Assembly (NCBI GenBank): GCA_947625055.1
Contig: CANQMT010000024.1
Location: 1-41,020 of the forward strand
Source of the DNA: an uncultured Monoglobus sp.
GTDB lineage: Bacteria; Bacillota; Clostridia; Monoglobales; Monoglobaceae
Direction: 5' to 3'
DNA length: 41,020 nucleotides
Below, one piece after another: positions 30,655-38,199 of the stretch. Made by a program: the position numbers and the translations under genes. The notes under the pieces are model-generated. The model did no database searches. It saw only the letters and a list, made by a program, of their open reading frames with translations, and was not told where the DNA came from. Each line of letters starts with the position of its first letter. Position 1 is the stretch's first letter.

Positions 30655-32628
30655 TTATTTCTTAAGTCCTGCCTTCTCGCCCAGAGGCTTTTTGAGCAGC
30701 GCCAGCATCAGCGCGCCGACAACCGAGCCGACAACCAGAGCGATAAGGTATCCCAGAACGTTGCCCACAACCGGGAACACGAATATTCCGCCGTGAGGCG
30801 CCATGAGCGTGCAGCCGAACGCCATCGAAAGCGCTCCGGACACCGCGCTGCCCACGATGCACGAGGGGATAACGCGCAGAGGATCTGACGCCGCGTAGGG
30901 TATCGCGCCCTCGCTGATGAAGCACAGGCCCATGATGTAGTTTACAACACCCGACTTTCTCTCGCTGGGCGTGAACCTGTTCTTAAAGAACGTGGTGCAC
31001 AGCGCGATAGCCAGCGGAGGAACCATTCCTCCGACCATAACGGCCGCCATTATGTCGTAGTTGCCCTCGGCGATCGCCGCGGTGCCGAACACGTAAGCCG
31101 CCTTGTTGAACGGGCCACCCATGTCTATCGACATCATTCCGCCCAGAACAATTCCCAGCACTATCTTGCTGGCGCCGTTCATAGCGTTCAAGCCGTTGTT
31201 TAAAGCCGTGTTAAGAGCTCCGATGATCGGGTTAAACAGGAACATTACCACTCCCATGAGCAGTATGCCGATCAGAGGATAGATAAGCACGGGCTTTATT
31301 CCCTCCAGGGCTTCGGGCAGTTTTTCGCATATTTTTTCAAGACCCAGCGTAATGTAGCCTCCTACAAATCCCGCGAACAGAGCGCCCAAAAATCCTGCCG
31401 AAACAACGTTGGCCTCGGGATTAACAAGAGACGCGAACGTGGTTCCCGCAACCGCGAGAGCGCCTCCTACAAATCCGACCGCAAGTCCCGGCCGATCCGC
31501 GATGCTCATAGCTATAAATCCCGCAAGTATGGGAAGCATAAATCCGAACGCCGTGTCGCCTATCGTCTTAAAGAACGCCGCCAAAGGCGTGTTCATTCCG
31601 AAATTTGAAGGATCGATCTCATAATTGTCAAACAGGAACGCCAAAGCAATAAGTATTCCGCCTCCGACAACGAACGGAAGCATGTGTGAAACGCCGTTCA
31701 TCAGGTGCTTGTATATCGAGTGGCCTATTCCGTCTCCGCCTTCTTCAGTTGATTCCGAGGCTGATCCGCCTTTGTGCGAATAAACGCCGGCGCTGCCGCT
31801 CGCGATCTTCTCGATCAGCTCGCCCGGCTTATGAATACCGTCCGACACCTTGGACTGCACCATTTTTTTGCCGTCGAACCTCGCCATCTCAACATTCTTG
31901 TCGGCGGCGATAATAACCCCGTCCGCCTCGGCAATGTCGCGCGCAGTCAGCACGTTTTTCGCGCCGCCGCTGCCGTTGGTCTCGACCTTTATCTCATAGC
32001 CGAGCTCGGCGGCCTTCTGTTCGAGAGCCTCGGCCGCCATAAACGTGTGCGCAATTCCCGTGGGGCAGGCCGTGACAGCCACGATCTTGACCTTCTTTTT
32101 GGGCTGCGCCTCTTGAGGCTGCGCGGCCGGCTCAGGCTTTTGAGCCGCGGCAGCGTCTTCGGCGCCGTATTTCTCGATTTCTTTTTCGTCGATGTGCTTC
32201 AGAAACTCTTTTGGGGTCTTTGAATCGAGCAGCTTCTTTCTGAAACTCTCGTCCATCAGCATGACCGTCAGCCGCGACAGCACCTCAAGATGCATGTCTC
32301 CGCCCTGCTTGGGAGCCGCGATCATAAACACAAGGTTTGAGGGCGCTCCGTCCATTGCGTCAAGATCAATTCCCGCAGGCACCGTAGCCGCCGACAGACC
32401 GGGCTTTGCAACGGCCTCGCTCTTTGCGTGGGGGATAGCCACGCCGTCTCCTATGGCCGTGGGGCCTTCCTCCTCGCGCTTTGCGATATCTTTTTTAAAC
32501 GCCTCTTTGTCACTGACGTTGCCTGCACCGCAGTGCATGTCGATAAGCTTATCATACAGCTCCTCTTTGGACGACGGAGCCATGTTCAGCGTTATCGCGC
32601 TTTCTTTTAACAAGTCAATAACCTTCAT
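30655..32628 (-). CDS. fruA: PTS fructose permease, fused EIIABC
   Basis: About 657 residues from ATG 32628, preceded by AGGAG. IIA domain (about 1-150): H67 in AIGDGVAIPHAKSEAV. An Ala/Pro/Gln linker (about 165-185) leads to IIB (about 185-285), with the phosphocysteine in VTACPTGIAHT. IIC (about 310-645) has about nine hydrophobic segments. It imports fructose and delivers fructose-1-phosphate, the substrate of the fruK product encoded just upstream. The short gap to fruK (33 bases) supports one transcript. Confidence 0.95.
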   Translation of the reverse strand: MKVIDLLKESAITLNMAPSSKEELYDKLIDMHCGAGNVSDKEAFKKDIAKREEEGPTAIGDGVAIPHAKSEAVAKPGLSAATVPAGIDLDAMDGAPSNLVFMIAAPKQGGDMHLEVLSRLTVMLMDESFRKKLLDSKTPKEFLKHIDEKEIEKYGAEDAAAAQKPEPAAQPQEAQPKKKVKIVAVTACPTGIAHTFMAAEALEQKAAELGYEIKVETNGSGGAKNVLTARDIAEADGVIIAADKNVEMARFDGKKMVQSKVSDGIHKPGELIEKIASGSAGVYSHKGGSASESTEEGGDGIGHSIYKHLMNGVSHMLPFVVGGGILIALAFLFDNYEIDPSNFGMNTPLAAFFKTIGDTAFGFMLPILAGFIAMSIADRPGLAVGFVGGALAVAGTTFASLVNPEANVVSAGFLGALFAGFVGGYITLGLEKICEKLPEALEGIKPVLIYPLIGILLMGVVMFLFNPIIGALNTALNNGLNAMNGASKIVLGIVLGGMMSIDMGGPFNKAAYVFGTAAIAEGNYDIMAAVMVGGMVPPLAIALCTTFFKNRFTPSERKSGVVNYIMGLCFISEGAIPYAASDPLRVIPSCIVGSAVSGALSMAFGCTLMAPHGGIFVFPVVGNVLGYLIALVVGSVVGALMLALLKKPLGEKAGLKK

Positions 32629-32661
32629 CACTATCACTCCTTTATAAAAATTTAAAATATA

Positions 32662-33564
32662 TTAAAGCGTTTTATATAATTTTTCGACCAGATCTTTTTC
32701 GGCAAGGCCTTCCGAAAACGCCGTGGCGCTGCCGCATGCGGTGCCGAGCTTTATTGCCTCGAGATAATTTCCCGATCTCATGTATCCCAGCACAAATCCG
32801 GCAACCATCGAGTCGCCTGCGCCGACCGAGTTTAAAACCCTGCCCTCCGGAACGCCCATGCGTACGACCTCGTTCGTCTCGGAGATCAGCACCGCGCCGT
32901 CTCCCGCCATAGACACCAGAACATTGCGCGCTCCCATTTCACGGAGCTTCTGGGCATGCTCCACAATTTCGTTGCGTGTGGTGAGCTTTTTGTCAAACAT
33001 TTCACCCAGTTCAAAATTGTTTGGCTTTATCAAAAACGGCTTGTATCTCAAAACGTTCAACAGCAGATCCCGGGTGGCATCGACCACAATGTTTATTCCG
33101 CGTCCGTCAAGCCTTTCCATGATCCTCTCGTAAGTATCGTCCGGCATGGTGGCGGGTATGCTTCCGGCGAGTATAAGGTAATCGCCGCTTTTCAGCTTGT
33201 CGAGCTTTCCGAAAAGCTCGTCAGTCGCCTTTTCGTCAATATCCGGTCCCTGACCGTTGATGTCGGTCTCGACCCGCGCTTTAATTTTGACGTTCACTCT
33301 GGTAAATCCGCTCCCGAGCTCAATAAAATCGCTGGTTATCCCCATATCGTTCAGACCGGCTTCAATGGCCTTTCCCGTGAATCCCGCGATAAATCCCAAA
33401 GCCACGCTGTCTTGACCCAAATTTTTAAGCACCGTGGAAACATTAATACCCTTTCCGCCGTAAAAAATCTCCTCGCTTTCGCTGCGGTTCACCTCGCCGA
33501 AGTTCAGTGCGTGCATATGGATAACATAATCTATAGCGGGATTGAATGTCACTGTGTATATCAT
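32662..33564 (-). CDS. fruK: 1-phosphofructokinase
   Basis: 300 residues of the PfkB sugar-kinase family. It makes fructose-1,6-bisphosphate from fructose-1-phosphate and ATP. Visible marks are the early GGKGINVSTVLKNLG motif, LAGSIPATMPDD, and the catalytic/anion-hole motif SVGAGDSMVAGF near residue 250. Start ATG overlaps the stop of fruR (ATGA), with AAAGGAGG in front. Placement between fruR and fruA makes fructose rather than tagatose the likely pathway. Confidence 0.94.
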   Translation of the reverse strand: MIYTVTFNPAIDYVIHMHALNFGEVNRSESEEIFYGGKGINVSTVLKNLGQDSVALGFIAGFTGKAIEAGLNDMGITSDFIELGSGFTRVNVKIKARVETDINGQGPDIDEKATDELFGKLDKLKSGDYLILAGSIPATMPDDTYERIMERLDGRGINIVVDATRDLLLNVLRYKPFLIKPNNFELGEMFDKKLTTRNEIVEHAQKLREMGARNVLVSMAGDGAVLISETNEVVRMGVPEGRVLNSVGAGDSMVAGFVLGYMRSGNYLEAIKLGTACGSATAFSEGLAEKDLVEKLYKTL

Positions 33565-34313
33565 ATCTCTGCCTCCTTTATTATCGTGTGCTTTCTGAAT
33601 TTATTGTCTGCCGCTTCATCGGTGATTATTATTCCGTCGCTGAGCTCCGCAAATGTTACCGAGCACACCGTATCAAACTTTGTGTGGTCTGCCAGAACGT
33701 AATTTCTGCGCCCGCGGTCCATGGCCTCCGCCTTGATCGCCGCCTCCTCCGCGTCCGGAGTGGTATACCCGCTCTCCTCGGAAATTCCGTTGACCCCGAT
33801 AAACGTCTTGGTGAAATTGTATTTCCTGAGGTTCCCGACCGCCTCGGTGCCGACCACCGCCTCGGTGTTCAATCTTATCTGGCCGCCCACGATATACGCC
33901 CTAAGACCCTTTTGGATAAGCTTTTTGGCGTGTACGACTCCGTTTGTCACAAAAGTAGCGCGGACGCCGTCGGTTATGTGATCGATCATCGCGGAAGTGG
34001 TGGTTCCCGCGTCGATAAACACAAAATCGTCGTTTGTGATAAGAGCCGCCGCCGCTCTGCCGATCTTTATCTTCTCCTCAATATTCATCGTGGATTTGGT
34101 CAGAACGTCATGCTCATACACCGTGCGTTTGCGCTTGACCGCGGTCGCCCCGCCGTGAACTTTGCGCAGCCGCCCCATTCTGTCAAGGGCGGTCAGATCC
34201 CTGCGGACCGTGGATTCCGAAGCGTCCAGCATTACCGCCAGATCGCTCACCGCCGCCGAATTCATCTCATCCAGATACTCAACGATCCTGTCCTGTCTGT
34301 CCTGTGTCAGCAT
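33561..34313 (-). CDS. fruR: DeoR-family repressor of the fructose operon
   Basis: 250 residues. The N-terminal winged helix-turn-helix (about 1-57, DLAVMLDASESTVRRDLTAL) is followed by the DeoR sensor domain (about 75-230, VFIDAGTTTSAMIDHI). Members in this context bind fructose-1-phosphate. It is the first gene of the operon, behind a good promoter with two matching 19-base boxes, one of which covers the -35. Autoregulation is therefore likely. Ribosome site GGAGGTGAAGG. Confidence 0.92.
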   Translation of the reverse strand: MLTQDRQDRIVEYLDEMNSAAVSDLAVMLDASESTVRRDLTALDRMGRLRKVHGGATAVKRKRTVYEHDVLTKSTMNIEEKIKIGRAAAALITNDDFVFIDAGTTTSAMIDHITDGVRATFVTNGVVHAKKLIQKGLRAYIVGGQIRLNTEAVVGTEAVGNLRKYNFTKTFIGVNGISEESGYTTPDAEEAAIKAEAMDRGRRNYVLADHTKFDTVCSVTFAELSDGIIITDEAADNKFRKHTIIKEAEI

Positions 34314-34401
34314 CCCTTCACCTCCGATATATTATTTTATATCCCCGCAATTAATTTAAGTCTTATTTTTATAAATTTAAGTGTTTTTTGATTACAATAT
34401 A

Positions 34402-34430
34402 ATATTATCATCATTTTCAGTCATTGTCAA
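34402..34430 (-). promoter_or_regulatory. Sigma-A promoter of the fruR-K-A-ptsHI operon
   Basis: Minus strand TTGACA (34430-34425) and TAATAT (34407-34402), 17 bases apart. The leader of about 85 bases before ATG 34313 contains two ACTTAAATT words, 21 bases apart (complement at 34353-34361 and 34374-34382). Confidence 0.85.
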
Positions 34431-34476
34431 TCATTATTTCTCAAAAAATACGCAGTCTCAGTCATAAACAATCATT
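34417..34476 (-). promoter_or_regulatory. Probable FruR operator, two 19-base direct repeats
   Basis: On the minus strand AATGATTGTTTATGACTGA (34476-34458) and AATGATTGACAATGACTGA (34435-34417) differ at two or three central bases. They start 41 bases apart, close to four helical turns. The second covers the -35 hexamer. DeoR-family repressors usually bind such repeated boxes; the binding itself is inferred. Confidence 0.65.
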
Positions 34477-34528
34477 TTTGTTGATACTATCCAAACATAT
34501 TTGCTCATTTTTGGCTATTTATACCAAC

Positions 34529-34551
34529 AAAAAAAGACCGCCAGCGGCGGT
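34529..34551 (-). terminator. Terminator after the sir2 3' untranslated region
   Basis: Minus strand ACCGCC-GCT-GGCGGT, a 6-bp stem, then CTTTTTTTG. It lies about 450 bases past the sir2 stop with element B in between, the same arrangement as after ptsI. Confidence 0.7.
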
Positions 34552-34552
34552 T

Positions 34553-34997
34553 CTGCATGTAAAAAAACTCTGTTTTTCAAAAATTAAACAGCCCAAGTCC
34601 AATTCCGCTCTTTAAGTGAAACCGTTAATGGGTTGTGGCCTCGTTTGTCAGATAAAACGGAATACTTTAATGCCGCGAATCCGCTGCACGGATCCGGCCG
34701 CAGCTCGTCCGGTTGCCGCGTCACAAATTTCTTCGCTTATCACAAAAGCCGCATGCGGCTTTTGCTCATCGCTGCGAATTTGTTCCTTCTTCCCAAAAAC
34801 GCAAGCGTTTTCGGGAGCCCTATACAACTCAAAGCCATGTGCTTTGAGTTGAGAGGAGCCGACACGAAGCAAGTGAGCCTTTCGCGCTTGCGCGAAAGCG
34901 ACCAAGCGCAGGGCTCGGCGACGAGACGGAACCGGGTCCGGCAATTACATCAGAGCTATTTTTAGCTCGCAGCTTTATTAATAACACTTTTTCTCTT
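34553..34997 (-). repeat. Dispersed element B, copy 2 (3' untranslated region of sir2)
   Basis: Shares with copy 1 the start AAGTGTTATTAATAAAGC, GCGAGCTAAAAATAG, CCGGACCCGGTTCCGTC, AACGC-TT-GCGTTTTTGGG, 'aacaaattcgcagcgatgag', and the end 'tttttttacatgc'. Here CAAAAGCCGCATGCGGCTTTTG is a perfect 22-base palindrome. It is longer than copy 1 because of extra hairpins, such as CTCAAAGC-CATGT-GCTTTGAG and TTTCGCGC-TTG-CGCGAAA. Open frames here have no ribosome sites. Confidence 0.7.
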
Positions 34998-34998
34998 T

Positions 34999-35733
34999 TT
35001 AGATCAGTTTCATGGCCTCGCCCATTACCTCGCCTATCGGCTCGCGGATAACAATGTCTGCCCGCGAATCGGCCGGAGTGGCGCTCTTGTTGATAAGGAT
35101 AAGAGTGTGTCCCTTAAAATCGTGAATAAGCCCCGCTGCCGGATAGACATTGAGCGATGTTCCGCCGATTATCATCGTGTCGGCCTTGCGGATAGCCCGC
35201 ACCGCGCCGTCGATAACGCCGCCGTCAAGACCCTCCTCATACAGCACAACGTCGGGCTTTATTATCGCGCCGCATTTTTCACACTTTGGCACGATCTCTT
35301 TAGAGTTCACAACCGCATCAAGGCCGTAAAACGTTCCGCATTTGGTGCAGTAGTTCCGATGCATGCTTCCGTGGAGCTCGTAAACATTTTTGCTGCCCGC
35401 GGCCTGGTGAAGGCCGTCTATGTTCTGGGTTATGACCGCCCTGAGCTTGCCCATTCTTTCAAGCTCCGCCAGCGCGATGTGCGCCTTGTTTGGCTTCGCG
35501 TCGGTGAATATCATTTTTTCTTTGTAAAACTCGAAAAAAACCTCGGGGCTGTACACAAAAAACGTGTGGCTCACTATCTGTTCGGGCGGATATTTGTATT
35601 TCTGGTTATAAATTCCGCCGCTGCTGCGGAAATCCGGGATCCCGCTTTCGGTGGAAACGCCCGCGCCGCCGAAGAAAACCATATTTTCCGATTTTTTGAT
35701 CGCCTCGGCCAAAAGAACCGCGCTCTCGCTCAT
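34999..35733 (-). CDS. Sir2-family NAD-dependent protein deacylase
   Basis: 244 residues from ATG 35733; an in-frame ATG at 35742 would touch the AGGAG and is rejected. NAD-binding motifs are FFGGAGVSTESGIPDFRS and TQNIDGLHQAAG. The catalytic histidine is in YELHGSMH. Four zinc cysteines occur in NYCTKCG and KCEKCG. The tail IIGGTSLNVYPAAGLIHDF is typical. It removes acyl groups from lysines using NAD+. It is a single-gene unit whose leader contains a terminator-like hairpin (35781-35814), and its long 3' region carries element B. Confidence 0.94.
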   Translation of the reverse strand: MSESAVLLAEAIKKSENMVFFGGAGVSTESGIPDFRSSGGIYNQKYKYPPEQIVSHTFFVYSPEVFFEFYKEKMIFTDAKPNKAHIALAELERMGKLRAVITQNIDGLHQAAGSKNVYELHGSMHRNYCTKCGTFYGLDAVVNSKEIVPKCEKCGAIIKPDVVLYEEGLDGGVIDGAVRAIRKADTMIIGGTSLNVYPAAGLIHDFKGHTLILINKSATPADSRADIVIREPIGEVMGEAMKLI

Positions 35734-35780
35734 GACAAACATCTCCTTTTTTATTCAGCGCAAAAATCTTCCCGTTAAAG

Positions 35781-35814
35781 AAAAAGGGACAATACCCCCA
35801 GGCGGCATTGCCCC
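35781..35814 (-). terminator. Terminator-like hairpin in the sir2 leader (possible attenuator)
   Basis: On the minus strand, GGGGCAATGCC (35814-35804) and GGTATTGTCCC (35796-35786) form 11 bp with G-U pairs, a 7-base loop, and then TTTTTCTTT. On the plus strand the same arms would have mismatches, so it is built for the minus strand. It lies 48 bases before the sir2 start codon. No other minus-strand gene is upstream for it to terminate. Confidence 0.6.
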
Positions 35815-35855
35815 AATCCGTAAAATTTTAATATTTAAGGTTTCTTAAATTAAAC

Positions 35856-35887
35856 AGTAATGTCAATTTAATTAAATTGACATTACT
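35856..35887. promoter_or_regulatory. 32-base perfect palindrome
   Basis: AGTAATGTCAATTTAA is followed at once by its exact reverse complement. Each arm contains TTGACA on one strand, but neither has a -10 at 17 bases. It lies between divergent sir2 and blaI genes, upstream of the sir2 leader hairpin. It may be an operator for a dimeric regulator or a cruciform-forming site. The rest of 35890-36040 is AT-rich with nothing else recognised. Confidence 0.7.
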
Positions 35888-36047
35888 ATAATACACCAAA
35901 AAATTTGATCCGTCAATACCTTCATTTAATTTTGTAATATTTTTACAATTTAAAATTACAGGACCATGTTTAAAACAGGATTTTTAGGTTATTTTTACTT
36001 AAATTCAGCAGCCGTGTAAAAAAATCGGATAAATTCCAAAAAAATAC

Positions 36048-36076
36048 TTGACAAATTAATGTACATCGCTTAATAT
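36048..36076 (+). promoter_or_regulatory. Sigma-A promoter of the blaI-like operon
   Basis: TTGACA (36048-36053) and TAATAT (36071-36076), 17 bases apart. The spacer contains ATGTACAT (36059-36066). BlaI/MecI operators are built around TACA/TGTA half-sites, so this could be the self-binding site. Confidence 0.82.
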
Positions 36077-36128
36077 AATAATATATCTTACAGCCGTAAT
36101 TAGACGCGGTTTGAAAGGAGCGAATTTT

Positions 36129-36500
36129 ATGGCAAATTTACCGCAGATATCCTCGGCGGAACTCGAGGTAATGAATGTTTTATGGAAGAACGGCGGCCTG
36201 ATGGGAACCGAGATCGTAGAGCTTGTCTCCAAGACCAATAAGTGGGGCGACAAGACGATCCGCACGTTTATTAACCGTCTCGTTGCGAAGAAAGCGATCT
36301 CCGTTGAGAGGATCAACGGCAGAGCCTTCCGCTACTATCCCGCGGTTGACGAGAAGGAGTACAAGGCGAGCGCCACCAAAAATTTCTTAAAAAAGATGTA
36401 TGACGGATCGCTCAACCTTATGCTCACCGGATTTGTCAACGACAACAAGCTTTCAAAGAGCGAGATCGACGATTTGAAAAAAATTCTTGAAGGTGAATAA
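36129..36500 (+). CDS. BlaI/MecI-family repressor
   Basis: 123 residues from ATG 36129, with AAAGGAG nine bases upstream. The N-terminal winged helix (about 8-75: ISSAELEVMNVLWKNGG; NKWGDKTIRTFINRLVAKKA) and the C-terminal dimer helices (about 80-120) are as in BlaI. In this family the paired M56 protease leads to repressor cleavage and release. It is the first gene of a three-gene operon, two bases ahead of the protease gene. Targets other than its own promoter are unknown. Confidence 0.92.
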   Translation: MANLPQISSAELEVMNVLWKNGGLMGTEIVELVSKTNKWGDKTIRTFINRLVAKKAISVERINGRAFRYYPAVDEKEYKASATKNFLKKMYDGSLNLMLTGFVNDNKLSKSEIDDLKKILEGE

Positions 36501-36502
36501 AG

Positions 36503-38167
36503 ATGATCGTGAAACAGCTTTTTTTGCTGTGTCTGACGGCCGCTCTGTACGGAAGCATAATGGGCGTGGTCGTTTTCGCGCTCGAAAAACTGCTTAACGG
36601 ACAGCTCCCCGCGTCCGCAAAGTTCATGTTCTGGGCAATTGTGACCGTCAGATTTCTGCTTCCCTTCGCGCCGGAAAGCCGAATGAGCATTTTCAATCTG
36701 CTCCCGGACAGGATCGGCGGAGCCGCGGCTCTGTCCGACGCGCGTACCGTTGTCAATATAACGGGATCTTCCGTCTCAAGCGGCGGGAGCGGCTTAATTC
36801 AGATTTGTTCTTACATATGGCTGGCAGGCTGCTGCGCAGTCTTTTTGTGGTTCGCGGTCCCGCAGATCATCTTGCAGATCCGCGTGTCGCTGCTTCCGAA
36901 AGACACCGACGAGCGCATCACGCGCATACTTGATCTCTGTCTGAGGCGGCTCAAAGTGGACCGCCGTGTATCAACCGTGTTCCAAACACGCTTGTCCACC
37001 CCGGCTCTGACCGGCGTCATAAGGCCGAAGATACTTCTTACCGATGAGGTCGGTTCCTTTCCCGATGAAGACATAAAATACATACTTATGCATGAGCTTT
37101 GCCACCACAAGAGGCATGATATTTTATATAAATATATTGTGATAATCGTCCGCAGTCTGAATTGGTTCAATCCGCTGGCGTGGCTGTTCACCGGCTGCGC
37201 GATGCGCGACGCCGAACTTGCCACCGATGAGAAGGTAATGATGTACATCGGAGACGGCGAGACCAAGGACTACGGCAGAGCGATAATAAACACCTCGGCG
37301 AGACTTTCCGCATACGCTATCGGAGCCGTTATGGGCATGGCGGACAAAAAGAGCGATCTTCGTGCGCGTATCAAGCGGATCTCAAAATTCAAGCGCCCGG
37401 GCGCGGCTCTTAGGGTGATCGGCGTTACAGCCGTACTCGCCCTGGGTGTGACAGGCCTGACGAACGCCAAGCTGCCCGATGCTCTGACTCCCGAGCCGGT
37501 GTTTGACTTCGGAGACTCTGGCAGATTTTCCCCGGATGTCCCGGATGAATCTGCCGCCGCAGCGGCTGACGCAGGCGAAAGTTTTGACCCGCAAACCGCG
37601 GCCCCGCCGCAGCCGGCAGAAGAGCCGCACGCGGACGCGCCCGCCGCGGAAAATACCGCGCGGCAAAACGAGCCGAGGCCCGCGTCTCAAACCGCAGACA
37701 GCGCCTCGCGGCCGCAAGCCGAAATGGCCGCTTCGGTTCCGTCCGGCGGATCAAACGCGGCGGCCTCTCCCGCTCCGACATACCTTCCGACGAGCGCTCC
37801 GGAAGGCGCGCCGCCTGAAAACACTCCCGGCGGCGCCGTGTTTGCGTCCCGCAGCGATCTGCTTCCGGGCACCACGATAAACGATGTGTCAAAAAACGAG
37901 GAAGACGCCGAAGAATACGATCTTCCGGCAGGCAAAAACACTGTCATGATCACAGCCGATGAAAACGGCTCGGCGAATTTTTACATCGAGAGTCCCGTCT
38001 CGGACATTATAAGCCTTCGGGTCGCGAACAGCACGGGCGGCACTCTCGGTAAAATATACCTGACTCCGAGGGCCTACAACTCATACACCATAAACGGTCT
38101 GAGCGCCGAATGTGAATACACGCTGGAGATCAGCAATTCCGCAAAAGCGAGGATGCTTATATATTAA
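36503..38167 (+). CDS. BlaR1-like M56 membrane protease with a novel extracellular part
   Basis: 554 residues. Three hydrophobic segments in the first 130 residues are followed by a cytoplasmic gluzincin domain with zinc motif H197-E-L-C-H201 and the downstream ELATDEKVM glutamate. A fourth span lies at about 302-322. The extracellular part differs from BlaR1: a Pro/Ala/Glu-rich disordered stretch (about 340-450) leads to a small beta-rich domain (about 475-554, NTVMITADENGSANFYIES). There is no penicillin-binding domain and none of its SxxK/KTG motifs. It should sense an outside signal and trigger cleavage of the BlaI-like repressor. The signal is unlikely to be a beta-lactam bound covalently to this protein. 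Confidence 0.88.
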   Translation: MIVKQLFLLCLTAALYGSIMGVVVFALEKLLNGQLPASAKFMFWAIVTVRFLLPFAPESRMSIFNLLPDRIGGAAALSDARTVVNITGSSVSSGGSGLIQICSYIWLAGCCAVFLWFAVPQIILQIRVSLLPKDTDERITRILDLCLRRLKVDRRVSTVFQTRLSTPALTGVIRPKILLTDEVGSFPDEDIKYILMHELCHHKRHDILYKYIVIIVRSLNWFNPLAWLFTGCAMRDAELATDEKVMMYIGDGETKDYGRAIINTSARLSAYAIGAVMGMADKKSDLRARIKRISKFKRPGAALRVIGVTAVLALGVTGLTNAKLPDALTPEPVFDFGDSGRFSPDVPDESAAAAADAGESFDPQTAAPPQPAEEPHADAPAAENTARQNEPRPASQTADSASRPQAEMAASVPSGGSNAAASPAPTYLPTSAPEGAPPENTPGGAVFASRSDLLPGTTINDVSKNEEDAEEYDLPAGKNTVMITADENGSANFYIESPVSDIISLRVANSTGGTLGKIYLTPRAYNSYTINGLSAECEYTLEISNSAKARMLIY

Positions 38168-38199
38168 TTCTTGTGAATATCCGAACGGAGCTGAAAAAT

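Noticed and set aside
35877..35892. TTGACA plus TATAAT at the palindrome as a plus-strand promoter
   Set aside because: Only about four bases lie between the hexamers, so they cannot work together.
37503..37880. Arg/Pro-rich plus-strand frame inside the M56 protease gene
   Set aside because: It is a shifted frame of the Pro/Ala-rich stalk coding DNA with no ribosome site.
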